Positions 25,612 to 33,241 of a stretch of 64,000 nt of DNA are shown piece after piece. Position 1 is the first letter of the stretch, and the number at the start of each line of letters is the position of its first letter. The notes under the pieces were generated by a model, which saw only the letters and a program-made list of their open reading frames with translations, ran no database searches and had not been told where the DNA came from. Made by a program: the position numbers and the translations under genes. This stretch comes from an uncultured Christensenella sp. Lineage in GTDB: Bacteria > Bacillota > Clostridia > Christensenellales > Borkfalkiaceae. The stretch covers positions 306,140 to 370,139 of the forward strand of contig CAJTKX010000002.1 of the NCBI GenBank assembly GCA_910577055.1. Direction: 5' to 3'.

Positions 25612-27051
25612 ATGCACACTATATCCAAAGAAGTATTAATCAGAAAGTATGTAGAAAGCTTGGAAGATCGATGTGCTTCAGCATTCATAGGGGCAGGACT
25701 ATCTTATGACGCTTCAGGACTTGATTGGAATGGATTAGTTAAACCTTACATACAGCAATTAGAAGAAAATACAGACGATCCTATTTTAGGGTTACAATAT
25801 TTTGTAACCCAAAAGAATATTGATAAAATTGAATTAAAGAAAGAAATAGCTCAAAAGTTCTCCAATTTGAAATATGATTATAGACATATTATCTTATCTA
25901 AACTTCCAATTAGAAACTATTGGACGACAAATTTCGACGCACTAATTGAAGATGCGTTAACCGATACTCACGAATCCAGAGATATAATGAACTCAAATGA
26001 TTCATTTATTTCGGCGGCAGAACGCAGAGATAACATTGTTTACAAATTACATGGAGATATTAATAGCCCCGAAAGCATAGTAATCTTAAAGGATGATTAC
26101 TATGCATATAATAAAACACACAATCATTTTGTAACAGCATTAAAAAATGAATTTGCAACAAATACTATGCTTTTTTTGGGCTACGCTTTGGGCGACCCAG
26201 ATATTTTAAATATCTTAAACGAACTCAATCTCGATAGCGATACTAAAGTAACACATTATATGGTCTTAAAAAAATCACAACAGGCAAAAAAACAGCAATA
26301 TTGGATTGATGAATTACATAAAGAAGGTATAATTACTTGTTTAATTGACGAATATGATGAAGTAGAAGAAATACTTCAGGGGATTTATCAATTATATATG
26401 GCAAGAAAAGTTTTTGTATCTGGAAGCAGTTGTGGCGAATACGGAAAATTCACAGCAGATGAAGCGCATAGAATTTTTTATAATTTAGGCTATAGATTAA
26501 TTAATGAGTTTAAAGATCAAGATGTGAGCATTGTTTCGGGATATGGATTAGGTGTTGGTCCTAGTCTTGTAGAAGGTGCTGCAGAAGCGGTGGCAACTAA
26601 CAATTTAGATTTCGGTAAAAGAGTGTTAATTTATCCTTTTCCCAAGATGTATTACAGTATCCCTTCAGAAGAAAGAACTCCAGAATTAGAAGAGCATTTT
26701 AAAAACTATCGTAGTAAAATGATAGATAAGTGTGGTGTAGCTTTCTTCTTATTTGGCAACAAAAAAGATAAAAATGGCAATATCGTTATTGCCGACGGAC
26801 TTATAAAAGAATTTGAAATAGCTCATAAACAAGGGAAGTATGTTTTTCCTATTGGCTCAACAGGGTGGGCGGCAGAAGTATTGGCGGATAAAGTCTTAGC
26901 CAACTATTCATCGTATAATAATACTTCAAAAGAGGTTGAGCAACTATTTTTAGAATTAAATTTACCTGAGATTACCGGAGACCAAATCGTAGATAAGATT
27001 ATTCAGATTATCGACTTGTTGGCTTATAGAGTATGTGATAGCGATTCGTAA
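25612..27051 (+). CDS. thsA: Thoeris effector ThsA (SIR2-SLOG NADase)
   Basis: 479 residues, close to the length of Bacillus cereus ThsA. The SIR2 domain (about 1-260) has 'AFIGAGLSYDASG', TTNFD with the catalytic asparagine at about 107, and KLHGD with the catalytic histidine at about 147. The C-terminal SLOG domain (about 265-475) starts 'KVFVSGSSCG' and contains SGYGLGVGPS. It binds the signal made by ThsB and switches on NAD+ hydrolysis, which kills the infected cell. All key residues are present. A strong terminator follows. Confidence 0.93.
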   Translation: MHTISKEVLIRKYVESLEDRCASAFIGAGLSYDASGLDWNGLVKPYIQQLEENTDDPILGLQYFVTQKNIDKIELKKEIAQKFSNLKYDYRHIILSKLPIRNYWTTNFDALIEDALTDTHESRDIMNSNDSFISAAERRDNIVYKLHGDINSPESIVILKDDYYAYNKTHNHFVTALKNEFATNTMLFLGYALGDPDILNILNELNLDSDTKVTHYMVLKKSQQAKKQQYWIDELHKEGIITCLIDEYDEVEEILQGIYQLYMARKVFVSGSSCGEYGKFTADEAHRIFYNLGYRLINEFKDQDVSIVSGYGLGVGPSLVEGAAEAVATNNLDFGKRVLIYPFPKMYYSIPSEERTPELEEHFKNYRSKMIDKCGVAFFLFGNKKDKNGNIVIADGLIKEFEIAHKQGKYVFPIGSTGWAAEVLADKVLANYSSYNNTSKEVEQLFLELNLPEITGDQIVDKIIQIIDLLAYRVCDSDS

Positions 27052-27124
27052 ATCCTATAAATTTTTATATCATTAGCAAATTGCTATCAGACAAATTAAC
27101 ATTCAAATAAACATTATTGTGAAA

Positions 27125-27156
27125 CAAAATCGGGGCAAATGCCCCGATTTTGTTTA
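27125..27156 (+). terminator. Terminator of the Thoeris operon
   Basis: CAAAATCGGGGC and GCCCCGATTTTG pair around AAAT. It lies 70 bases after thsA. Confidence 0.8.
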
Positions 27157-27225
27157 CTATTTTTGTGTGTGTTTTTTGCATCTTAAATGCTCAATTTTTA
27201 GCAGAAAAGTTGAACGAAAAGGACA

Positions 27226-27345
27226 ATTAGTCCGTCACTCCCAAAAATTAGGGAGGTTTTTGGGAGTAAAGTTTTGAAAATCGTTTGGGAGCGCAATATA
27301 TTGTGTATTTTTATTTCTTATAACCACTATATATTGTGGTTGTCG
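27226..27345. promoter_or_regulatory. Right-end integrase arm region
   Basis: Between the terminator and the right attachment site lie repeated ACTCCCAAAAA / TTTGGGAGT words (around 27235-27295) and AACCACTATATATTGTGGTT-like dyad symmetry at 27322-27341. CACTATATATTGT is shared with the left end (4837-4849), and TTTGGGAGT with 4949-4958. Shared end motifs on an element with a tyrosine integrase are most simply arm-type binding sites. Confidence 0.5.
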
Positions 27346-27358
27346 TTTTGATTAATTC

Positions 27359-27403
27359 CTCTGACTCCGTCATTCGGGTGTTCGAATCACTTCGCCCCAG
27401 CCA
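27359..27403 (+). repeat. Right attachment site, 45-bp direct repeat of the tRNA-Gln 3' end
   Basis: Identical to 4788-4832, from the anticodon loop to CCA, but with no 5' half of a tRNA in front. It marks the right border of the element. The base after CCA begins a terminator hairpin that would have served the intact tRNA gene. Confidence 0.93.
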
Positions 27404-27432
27404 AAAGCACGACAATTTGCCGTGCTTTTTTT
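27404..27432 (+). terminator. Displaced ancestral tRNA-Gln terminator
   Basis: AAAGCACG and CGTGCTTT pair around ACAATTTGC, followed by a T run. It directly follows the right attachment site. In the empty chromosome it would directly follow the tRNA, which supports this as the old junction. Confidence 0.75.
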
Positions 27433-27513
27433 GTTATTTAAAATCCGTATCGCGGGCGTAATATGTTGCGGTAAAGCGGTTTTTGTATTATAATAAAAAA
27501 AATTGGAGCATTT

Positions 27514-28296
27514 ATGACAAATAAACTTAGCGTATTTATTGTTGAGGACGATGAAAACGACTGCAAAGCCTTGGTTGCAGAGGTTAACGCAAACTCGGAC
27601 AAGCTTTGTCTTGCGGGAGTTTCGAAATCTTCAAACGAGGCGTTCGCCTTTATTCGCACCCATACCCCGCACGCAGTGATATTGGATTTAGAACTTCAAG
27701 AAGGCAGCGGCGACGGAATGGACCTTTTAGACAAATTGCGCTCGGTCCATATTTGCCCTAAGCCGTATATAGTTGTTAACACCAATAGCGCAAGTAAAAT
27801 TACGCGCAGCAGCGCAAAGAAGATGGGCGCCGATTACGAATTTGCAAAATGGCAAAAAGGATATTCGCCGAAAATGGTAATCGAACAACTGCTTAGAGTT
27901 ATGCCGGCGATTATGGGTTATGAAGAGGACGCGCCCGCGCTGCTTACCGAACAGCAGTTGGAAAACAAAATGCGCGATTTTGTGCATAGTGAGTTCAATA
28001 AACTTGGCGTAAGCGTAAAAAATTCGGGATACAATTACTTGGTTGACGCAGTCATTTTGGCAGCCAAGGGCGAAAATCAAAATTTGGGAAAGATAATAGG
28101 CGAAAGGGTTGACAAAAGCGATAATTGTATTACCCACGCAATGCAATATGCTATAAACCATACTTGGAATCACGCAGATATAAATAACCTACGGAATTAT
28201 TACACTGCGCCGTTGCGTAAAGACAAATATGCGCCGACCACATACGAGTTTATATTGTTCTACAAACAAAAGCTGCTAAGTTACCTTAATAATTAA
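27514..28296 (+). CDS. Spo0A-like response regulator
   Basis: 260 residues. The receiver domain (1-125) has acidic residues in 'FIVEDDEND', the phospho-accepting Asp in 'AVILDLELQEGSGDGMDLL', and a late lysine-type position in EFAKWQKG. The C-terminal domain (about 150-255) resembles the Spo0A DNA-binding domain: 'LGVSVKNSGYNYLVDAVILAAKG' and ITHAMQYAINHTW. It is shorter and divergent compared with true Spo0A, so it is a paralogue-type regulator and not necessarily the sporulation master switch. GGAG precedes ATG 27514. The kinase gene at 28499 on the same strand is a plausible partner. Confidence 0.8.
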   Translation: MTNKLSVFIVEDDENDCKALVAEVNANSDKLCLAGVSKSSNEAFAFIRTHTPHAVILDLELQEGSGDGMDLLDKLRSVHICPKPYIVVNTNSASKITRSSAKKMGADYEFAKWQKGYSPKMVIEQLLRVMPAIMGYEEDAPALLTEQQLENKMRDFVHSEFNKLGVSVKNSGYNYLVDAVILAAKGENQNLGKIIGERVDKSDNCITHAMQYAINHTWNHADINNLRNYYTAPLRKDKYAPTTYEFILFYKQKLLSYLNN

Positions 28297-28300
28297 AGTG

Positions 28301-28337
28301 AAAGCGGGTTGCAAAATTGCAACCCGCTTTTTGTTTT
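28301..28337. terminator. Bidirectional terminator after the Spo0A-like gene
   Basis: AAAGCGGGTTGCAA and TTGCAACCCGCTTT pair around AA, with a T-rich tail. It can also end the minus-strand 18-codon ORF. Confidence 0.85.
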
Positions 28338-28340
28338 TGA

Positions 28341-28397
28341 TTAGAAAGTCAACAAGTATATGTACCAGCTCCAAAAACTTTTAAGAAAATTCCACAT
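28341..28397 (-). CDS. 18-residue aromatic peptide ORF beside the sensor kinase
   Basis: ATG 28397 encodes MWNFLKSFWSWYIYLLTF and stops at TAA 28341. An excellent AAAGGAGG site lies 7 bases upstream, with a -10-like TATACT before that and a bidirectional terminator directly after. The peptide is hydrophobic, with four Trp/Tyr-rich positions and one Lys. It has no homologue I can name. A signalling peptide for the neighbouring AgrC-like kinase or a small membrane-active peptide is possible. Both are guesses from position and composition. Confidence 0.5.
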   Translation of the reverse strand: MWNFLKSFWSWYIYLLTF

Positions 28398-28498
28398 ATG
28401 TAAGCGCCTCCTTTTTCTTTTGAGTATAAAAAAGGAATGCTTGTTAAATTTTAAGAGCTTTTATCGAATTTTAACTAAAAATGTTATATAATACATCT

Positions 28499-29989
28499 AT
28501 GAATGAATTGATTGTCTGTTTAATTAAATACACCACCATTTTTGCGTGCTTTTTGTACGCTTTTACCCGACTGTTACATATAAAGCTGAAAGCTTGGGAC
28601 TTATTGGATATTCCGCTATTTATAGCGATATCCGCAGTTTTATATTTTTTAACGGTATACATAAAGATACTTGTGCCAATAGGTTTACTTATTTTCGGCG
28701 TTGCGTTTTTATTTTTGCGGTTTAGAGAAACTTTTTATAAAACCGTTACTGTTGGCACTATTGCATTAGGTATATCAATCGTGCTATATCTTGTATCATT
28801 CTTTTTTGCATCAATGTTTTCAATGGTGTTTAATAATATACAAGATGAAATAAAAAAATATATGCTTTCGCAAGTAATTGTTAGTATTTTTCAAATTGCT
28901 TGTGTGTTTCTTGTTTTTAAAATTAAAAGATTTAAAAGCGGAATAGACCCAAAAATCACAAACCCCACCTTTGAAATTATGTTGCATTTAAGTGTTGGTA
29001 CTATAATTGCAATGATGTTGTTATATATAAAAAATATAACGCAATCTATGCTTGAAATTTCTCTAATAATTTCAGTTCTATTTGCATTATTGATAATTTT
29101 ATGGTGGCGTAGACATATTACATACAACTACCGCGAGGCGGTAAATCAGCAAAACTTCAACCGTATGGAAGATACGATAGAGGAGTATGAAATTAACTCC
29201 GTTGAAAACGAGTTGCGGCTTGCCGTGCTCGCTAATCTTTTTCATTACCTTAATAAAGCCGTGCCAAACTGCGCTCTTCTTGCGGAAAGCGCGGCGGCTA
29301 AAACAAATTGTCAAGACGCGTGCGCCGTTCGGGATATGTTGCAAATCATTATGCGCAAGTTGAAACTTGCATACGAAAAGTGCGGGTTACAAAATATTCC
29401 GCAAACGGGCATTAGGTTAGTTGACGCGCCCATAATTCAATTGTTTGCCGCGGCGGAACGTAAAAACTTTAACGTAAGCGCAGATTTTTATGTGGACGTT
29501 AAAAGTTGGTTTTCCGAAAATGAGATAGATATAGACGATATTCACACTTTGCTTAACTATCTTTGCGATAACGCTGTTATTTCCGCCCTCGGCTTGCCTA
29601 ACGCAAAAGTGCGCGTGGAGCTTGGAGCAACGGCAAACCAAGAGCCGCTTATCCGTATTTACGACAGCGGCGAACAGTTCGCCGAAGAGGTGCTTGCTAA
29701 ACTCGGCTTGGAACAAGTTACTACTCGCGCGTTCGACGGCGGAAACGGGATAGGGCTTTTTACGGTTTTTAAAATTTTGGCAAAGTACGGCGCAAGCTTT
29801 GCGCTTGACGAAGCTCCGCAAAGTTTCGGGTTCACAAAGTTTATTGAAATTGCCTTTGATAAGCGGCGTTCGGTTTGCGTGCGCACTTACCGTGAAAGCG
29901 TTGTTGCGGTGTGCGCCGCGCGCAAAGGGATAACCGTTGAACTAATAATTTCGGAAGAAGAAACTTTGCGCGACGGAACAAACGGCTAA
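28499..29989 (+). CDS. AgrC/quorum-type sensor histidine kinase
   Basis: About 496 residues. The N-terminal 210 residues form six to seven membrane helices. After a helical linker comes a kinase core of the HPK10 (AgrC) type: 'LAVLANLFHYLNKA' in the phosphorylation region, N-box LLNYLCDNAVISA and G-box GNGIGLFTVFKI. Such kinases often sense peptides. ATG 28499 is chosen over the in-frame ATG 28481 because TATAAT at about 28485-28490 would overlap the latter. Neither has a good ribosome binding site. The Spo0A-like regulator upstream is the likely partner. Confidence 0.75.
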   Translation: MNELIVCLIKYTTIFACFLYAFTRLLHIKLKAWDLLDIPLFIAISAVLYFLTVYIKILVPIGLLIFGVAFLFLRFRETFYKTVTVGTIALGISIVLYLVSFFFASMFSMVFNNIQDEIKKYMLSQVIVSIFQIACVFLVFKIKRFKSGIDPKITNPTFEIMLHLSVGTIIAMMLLYIKNITQSMLEISLIISVLFALLIILWWRRHITYNYREAVNQQNFNRMEDTIEEYEINSVENELRLAVLANLFHYLNKAVPNCALLAESAAAKTNCQDACAVRDMLQIIMRKLKLAYEKCGLQNIPQTGIRLVDAPIIQLFAAAERKNFNVSADFYVDVKSWFSENEIDIDDIHTLLNYLCDNAVISALGLPNAKVRVELGATANQEPLIRIYDSGEQFAEEVLAKLGLEQVTTRAFDGGNGIGLFTVFKILAKYGASFALDEAPQSFGFTKFIEIAFDKRRSVCVRTYRESVVAVCAARKGITVELIISEEETLRDGTNG

Positions 29990-29993
29990 AACT

Positions 29994-30266
29994 TTATTTT
30001 TTACGGCGCAGTGTTTTTGTCGGCGGGCATAAACATTGCGCCGTTTCTCTATTGAATAATTCATATTTGGTTTCGGGGTCGTAATCCAAACCGTATGCTT
30101 TCGCTCTCGTCCAACATTTGATAACTTCGATGCATTCTATGCAAGCTTCCCAACTGCCCAAAGTATATGCGTCTTTATGCTTGACGGCAGATAGCTCTGT
30201 CAAGTTTGTTTCCAATATGTAAATTAAGTATGACAGTACTCCCGTTGCAGACATTTTTTTGTGCAT
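29994..30266 (-). CDS. Small hypothetical protein with conserved-looking cysteines
   Basis: About 90 residues. GAGGAGG six bases before ATG 30266 is a strong initiation signal. It contains WEACIECIEVIKCW and a C-terminal 'CLCPPTKTLRRKK'. No family is recognised. The body is helical and rather soluble. It converges on the kinase gene with a gap of only 4 bases. Confidence 0.6.
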   Translation of the reverse strand: MHKKMSATGVLSYLIYILETNLTELSAVKHKDAYTLGSWEACIECIEVIKCWTRAKAYGLDYDPETKYELFNRETAQCLCPPTKTLRRKK

Positions 30267-30448
30267 TTTCATCCTCCTCGTAAGTGTTGCGTTTTACATT
30301 TTTCGCGCATCTTCGACAATACTATAACATCTGCTAACAAAAAATAATCTCCGTTCTTATCACGATTTTTTCTCCCTTTTTCTCCTTTTTTCTCTGTTTT
30401 TCCGCGTTTTGACGGATTTAAACCGATTTTACAACGCATCCCATAAAA

Positions 30449-30478
30449 AAGCGTCAGAGTCAATATGCTCTGACGCTT
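30449..30478. terminator. Terminator of the Fic/Doc-like gene
   Basis: AAGCGTCAGAG and CTCTGACGCTT pair around TCAATATG, with a T run on the minus strand. The 180 bases between it and the small hypothetical gene hold a C/T-rich tract (30370-30400) and nothing I can name. Confidence 0.75.
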
Positions 30479-30522
30479 GTATTATCTCGATATGACGGCA
30501 AATATTTCGGTGTTTCGTTTTG

Positions 30523-31458
30523 TTATCGTAATTTAGTCAAACATTTTTTGTATAAGAACTGTTTAATTTCATCGCTTCTGTCGGTTTCGTAGTAGGAGAT
30601 AAGAAGGCTTTTATATTCAAGAACATTTTCTTCGGGGATTACAATCAAACCCGCGCCGTCAGAGATTAAGATGTGGTTGGCAAATATGACTGAAGTGCGT
30701 TTATTTCCGTCAATAAAAAGCTGTTTCTTTGTTACATACAGTAAAGCGTTGACAGCGCGTTCATAAATATCCGATTCATTAAGTATATCGGTTAACTGTT
30801 CAATAACTATACTCTCTATAGGAAGTTCGGGTTTCCATTTGGTTCCGCCGATAGAAACCGGTACGCTGCGAAGTTTTCCGGCATTGTAGTAGAAACCTTC
30901 CTCAACTAACTTGTTAATTAAACACAGTAACGAAAAGTCTGATTTTGTCGTAATAACACCGTCTTCAAGAACAAACTGCCAAGCGTGTTTTAAATTATTG
31001 ATTTTTTGAATATCGTCAGCAGAAACATTGCTGATTTTGCCTCCTGCAATTATCGTTTCCGTGTCAAGAAAAGTAACGGCAACGCCTTCCAACATAGCTT
31101 GCTTGTAAATAGTATCTACAAGATTTCGCTTGGCAAAATCGATATTTAAGTGAATAGCGTCGTTCAATTCTCCCACAACATAGCCGCTTTCTTTAAGTTG
31201 TTTTGCAACTATGCGCAAATTGCGTTTAATTTCTTTTGCGGTTATATTGTTTTGTTGAATTGCAGAATAAAGCTCATTGCTATACTCACCGGCATAGAAT
31301 GTGCGTACAAAGCCGCTTATGCGTTTGTGCAGATAAATATATTTTCCGCCCTTTACGTCACGCACTTCAACCGTGCCCCAAAGTAAAGAATTTAGTTGTT
31401 CCTCATATAATTTTTTCAAGTGTAGCAGTTCGATTGTTTTTAAGTGATTTACGTTCAT
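30523..31458 (-). CDS. Fic/Doc-family protein with a degenerate active-site motif
   Basis: About 311 residues. The C-terminal part has the Doc-like motif QLFIDGNKRTS where HPFxxGNGR or HxFxDANKR is expected. The position of the catalytic histidine is Gln or Lys, so ordinary AMP or phosphate transfer is doubtful. The N-terminal 130 residues are helical. I use ATG 31458 (MNVNHLKTIELL), since the longer frame starting at 31518 overlaps a TATACT box. It diverges from an XRE gene. This is the second Fic-like gene in the window and it lies outside the element. Confidence 0.7.
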   Translation of the reverse strand: MNVNHLKTIELLHLKKLYEEQLNSLLWGTVEVRDVKGGKYIYLHKRISGFVRTFYAGEYSNELYSAIQQNNITAKEIKRNLRIVAKQLKESGYVVGELNDAIHLNIDFAKRNLVDTIYKQAMLEGVAVTFLDTETIIAGGKISNVSADDIQKINNLKHAWQFVLEDGVITTKSDFSLLCLINKLVEEGFYYNAGKLRSVPVSIGGTKWKPELPIESIVIEQLTDILNESDIYERAVNALLYVTKKQLFIDGNKRTSVIFANHILISDGAGLIVIPEENVLEYKSLLISYYETDRSDEIKQFLYKKCLTKLR

Positions 31459-31592
31459 ATAAAAAGTATAGCACGATTGGGAAACAAAAACAAGTAGTTT
31501 TATTTGATTTTGTTTCATAACTCGCTAACAAATAGAAGCTTTAAATATTAGTATTGCTTGATTTTTTAAGCCTATCGGTGTAAAATTTGCTT

Positions 31593-31814
31593 ATGGTTAG
31601 TCAATATACGGAAGCGTTTGCGCAAAACTTAATTTCTTTGATGCGAGAGCGTGGAATTACTCAGCGCGAGCTTTCCTTGGCAGTGGATATTCCGCAGCAG
31701 ACCCTTTGGCGCTATATTAAGTGCAAGCGAGAGGTTTCTTTGGAATATCTTTGTAGAATTGCGGACTATTTCGGCGAAGACGTGGATGTTTTAATCGGTA
31801 GGCGCGACTATTGA
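31593..31814 (+). CDS. XRE-family HTH regulator
   Basis: 73 residues with the HTH 'ITQRELSLAVDIPQQTLWRYIKCKREVSLEYLCRIADYF'. ATG 31593 is preferred over TTG 31587. The stop is one base before the comF GTG start, so the two genes are probably co-transcribed. Confidence 0.8.
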   Translation: MVSQYTEAFAQNLISLMRERGITQRELSLAVDIPQQTLWRYIKCKREVSLEYLCRIADYFGEDVDVLIGRRDY

Positions 31815-31815
31815 T

Positions 31816-32517
31816 GTGAAAAAAATTTTGAAGGTAGTGAGGTCCGTGCTCTTTCCGACGGATTTTACTTGCGATATTTGCGGAAGGGAGACCTTCGGCG
31901 CGAATATCTGTGAGCGCTGCGTCAAAACAATTATGTTTAACGATAGGGAGGTTTGCCCCGTTTGCGGCAGAAAAACAGAGCGTGCCGAGGTTTGTATAGA
32001 GTGTAAAGAACGACCGCCCTTGTATAAAAAAGCGGTATCCGCTTTTGTGTACGAAGGCGGAGCGGTTATTCTTGTGAAGAAATTTAAAACGGGCGCGGGC
32101 TATTTGAAAGAATATTTTGCGGATAAAATTTGCGAAAAGACTTTGCCCGAGGTCGATTGTATAGTTAGCGTGCCGTTTAGTCCCCGCGCAAAGACGAAAC
32201 GCGGGTATAATCCAAGCGAGCTTTTGGCAAACGCATTGTCAGAAAGATGCGGCGCGCCGCATATAAAAAGGGCGGTGGTAAAGCGCAAGAAAACGCGCGA
32301 ACAGAAAAAACTTAACCGACAAGAGCGGATAAGAAACTTATACGGTTGTTTCCAAACAGTTAAAAAAGAAAGGATAAAAGGGAAACGGGTGTTGGTGGTA
32401 GACGACGTTTTGACAACGGGTGCGACCGCCGATGAAATGGCGAAAGTACTTTTAAAAGCGGGTGCAAAGACTGTTTATCTTGCAACCGTAGCCTCGGTGG
32501 AATATAAAGCTAAATAA
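31816..32517 (+). CDS. comF: ComF-family phosphoribosyltransferase
   Basis: 233 residues. Two N-terminal zinc-finger pairs (CDICG...CERC and CPVCG...CIEC) are followed by a type I phosphoribosyltransferase fold with VLVVDDVLTTGATADEM as the PRPP loop. ComFC proteins support natural transformation and other DNA processes. The start is GTG 31816, coupled to the XRE stop. The RadC gene at 39965 is another DNA-uptake or repair-associated gene in this region. Confidence 0.88.
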   Translation: MKKILKVVRSVLFPTDFTCDICGRETFGANICERCVKTIMFNDREVCPVCGRKTERAEVCIECKERPPLYKKAVSAFVYEGGAVILVKKFKTGAGYLKEYFADKICEKTLPEVDCIVSVPFSPRAKTKRGYNPSELLANALSERCGAPHIKRAVVKRKKTREQKKLNRQERIRNLYGCFQTVKKERIKGKRVLVVDDVLTTGATADEMAKVLLKAGAKTVYLATVASVEYKAK

Positions 32518-32550
32518 AAAGCCCCGCGCACACTGTGCGCGGGGCTTTTT
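32516..32550. terminator. Terminator between comF and ktrA
   Basis: AAAAAGCCCCGCGCAC and GTGCGCGGGGCTTTTT pair around ACT. It serves both converging genes. Confidence 0.9.
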
Positions 32551-32567
32551 ATTCGGCTATTTGCCGC

Positions 32568-33224
32568 TTATTTTTTCTTGCTGTTTGTAAACGCTATAAT
32601 CTTTTCCGTATTGCCGAACACAACCATTTTGTCGCCTTCCTCGAAAACGGTGTCGGGGGTGGGGGCGGGCATAATCTTGTTGTTCTTTTTCATTGTCAAA
32701 ATGTTCAGCTCGTAAACGGCGCGCGGGTTAGCTTCCCGTATGGTTTTGCCTATCCACTTGTCGGGCACGGCAAGCTCGAATATGGCGTGCGTTTCGTCCA
32801 ATTCGATATAGTCGTAAACTTTTTGCGCGTTCAGCCTTACGGCAAGCTTTTCCGCAACGTCGCGGTTGGGGTATATAACTTGGTCTGCGCCCACGCGGAA
32901 AAGGAACTTTCGCTGTATGTCCGTGTTCGCCTTGGAAACAACGTATTTCGCGCCCAAATCCTTTAAGATAGATGTTATCTCCAACGAGCTTTGGAAATCG
33001 TCCGCAATAGTCACCACGCACGCGTCGTAAGAGGGCACGTCAAGGCTTTTGACATTGTCCGAGTGCATACAGTTGGTTATAACCGCGTTTGTGTACTTGG
33101 GCGCAAGTGCGTTGATAATGCCCTCGTCCTTGTCAACAATCATAACCTCGTTGCCTAAGTTCATAAGCTTTTCGCCTAAAAGCTGACCGAACTGACCCAT
33201 TCCTATCAATAATACTGATTTCAT
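32568..33224 (-). CDS. ktrA: Potassium uptake regulatory subunit KtrA/TrkA
   Basis: 218 residues. The RCK N domain (1-125) has the nucleotide-binding loop LLIGMGQFGQLLGEKL and the acidic 'IVDKDEG'. The RCK C domain (about 135-215) has 'ILTMKKNNKIMPAPTPDT'. It forms an octameric ring on the membrane subunit encoded 17 bases upstream and gates K+ entry in response to ATP/ADP. Confidence 0.92.
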   Translation of the reverse strand: MKSVLLIGMGQFGQLLGEKLMNLGNEVMIVDKDEGIINALAPKYTNAVITNCMHSDNVKSLDVPSYDACVVTIADDFQSSLEITSILKDLGAKYVVSKANTDIQRKFLFRVGADQVIYPNRDVAEKLAVRLNAQKVYDYIELDETHAIFELAVPDKWIGKTIREANPRAVYELNILTMKKNNKIMPAPTPDTVFEEGDKMVVFGNTEKIIAFTNSKKK

Positions 33225-33241
33225 ATATTTCCTCTATAATT

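Noticed and set aside
30291..30463. 64-residue basic frame on the minus strand
   Set aside because: Low-complexity Lys/Arg-rich translation of a C/T-rich tract overlapping the terminator.
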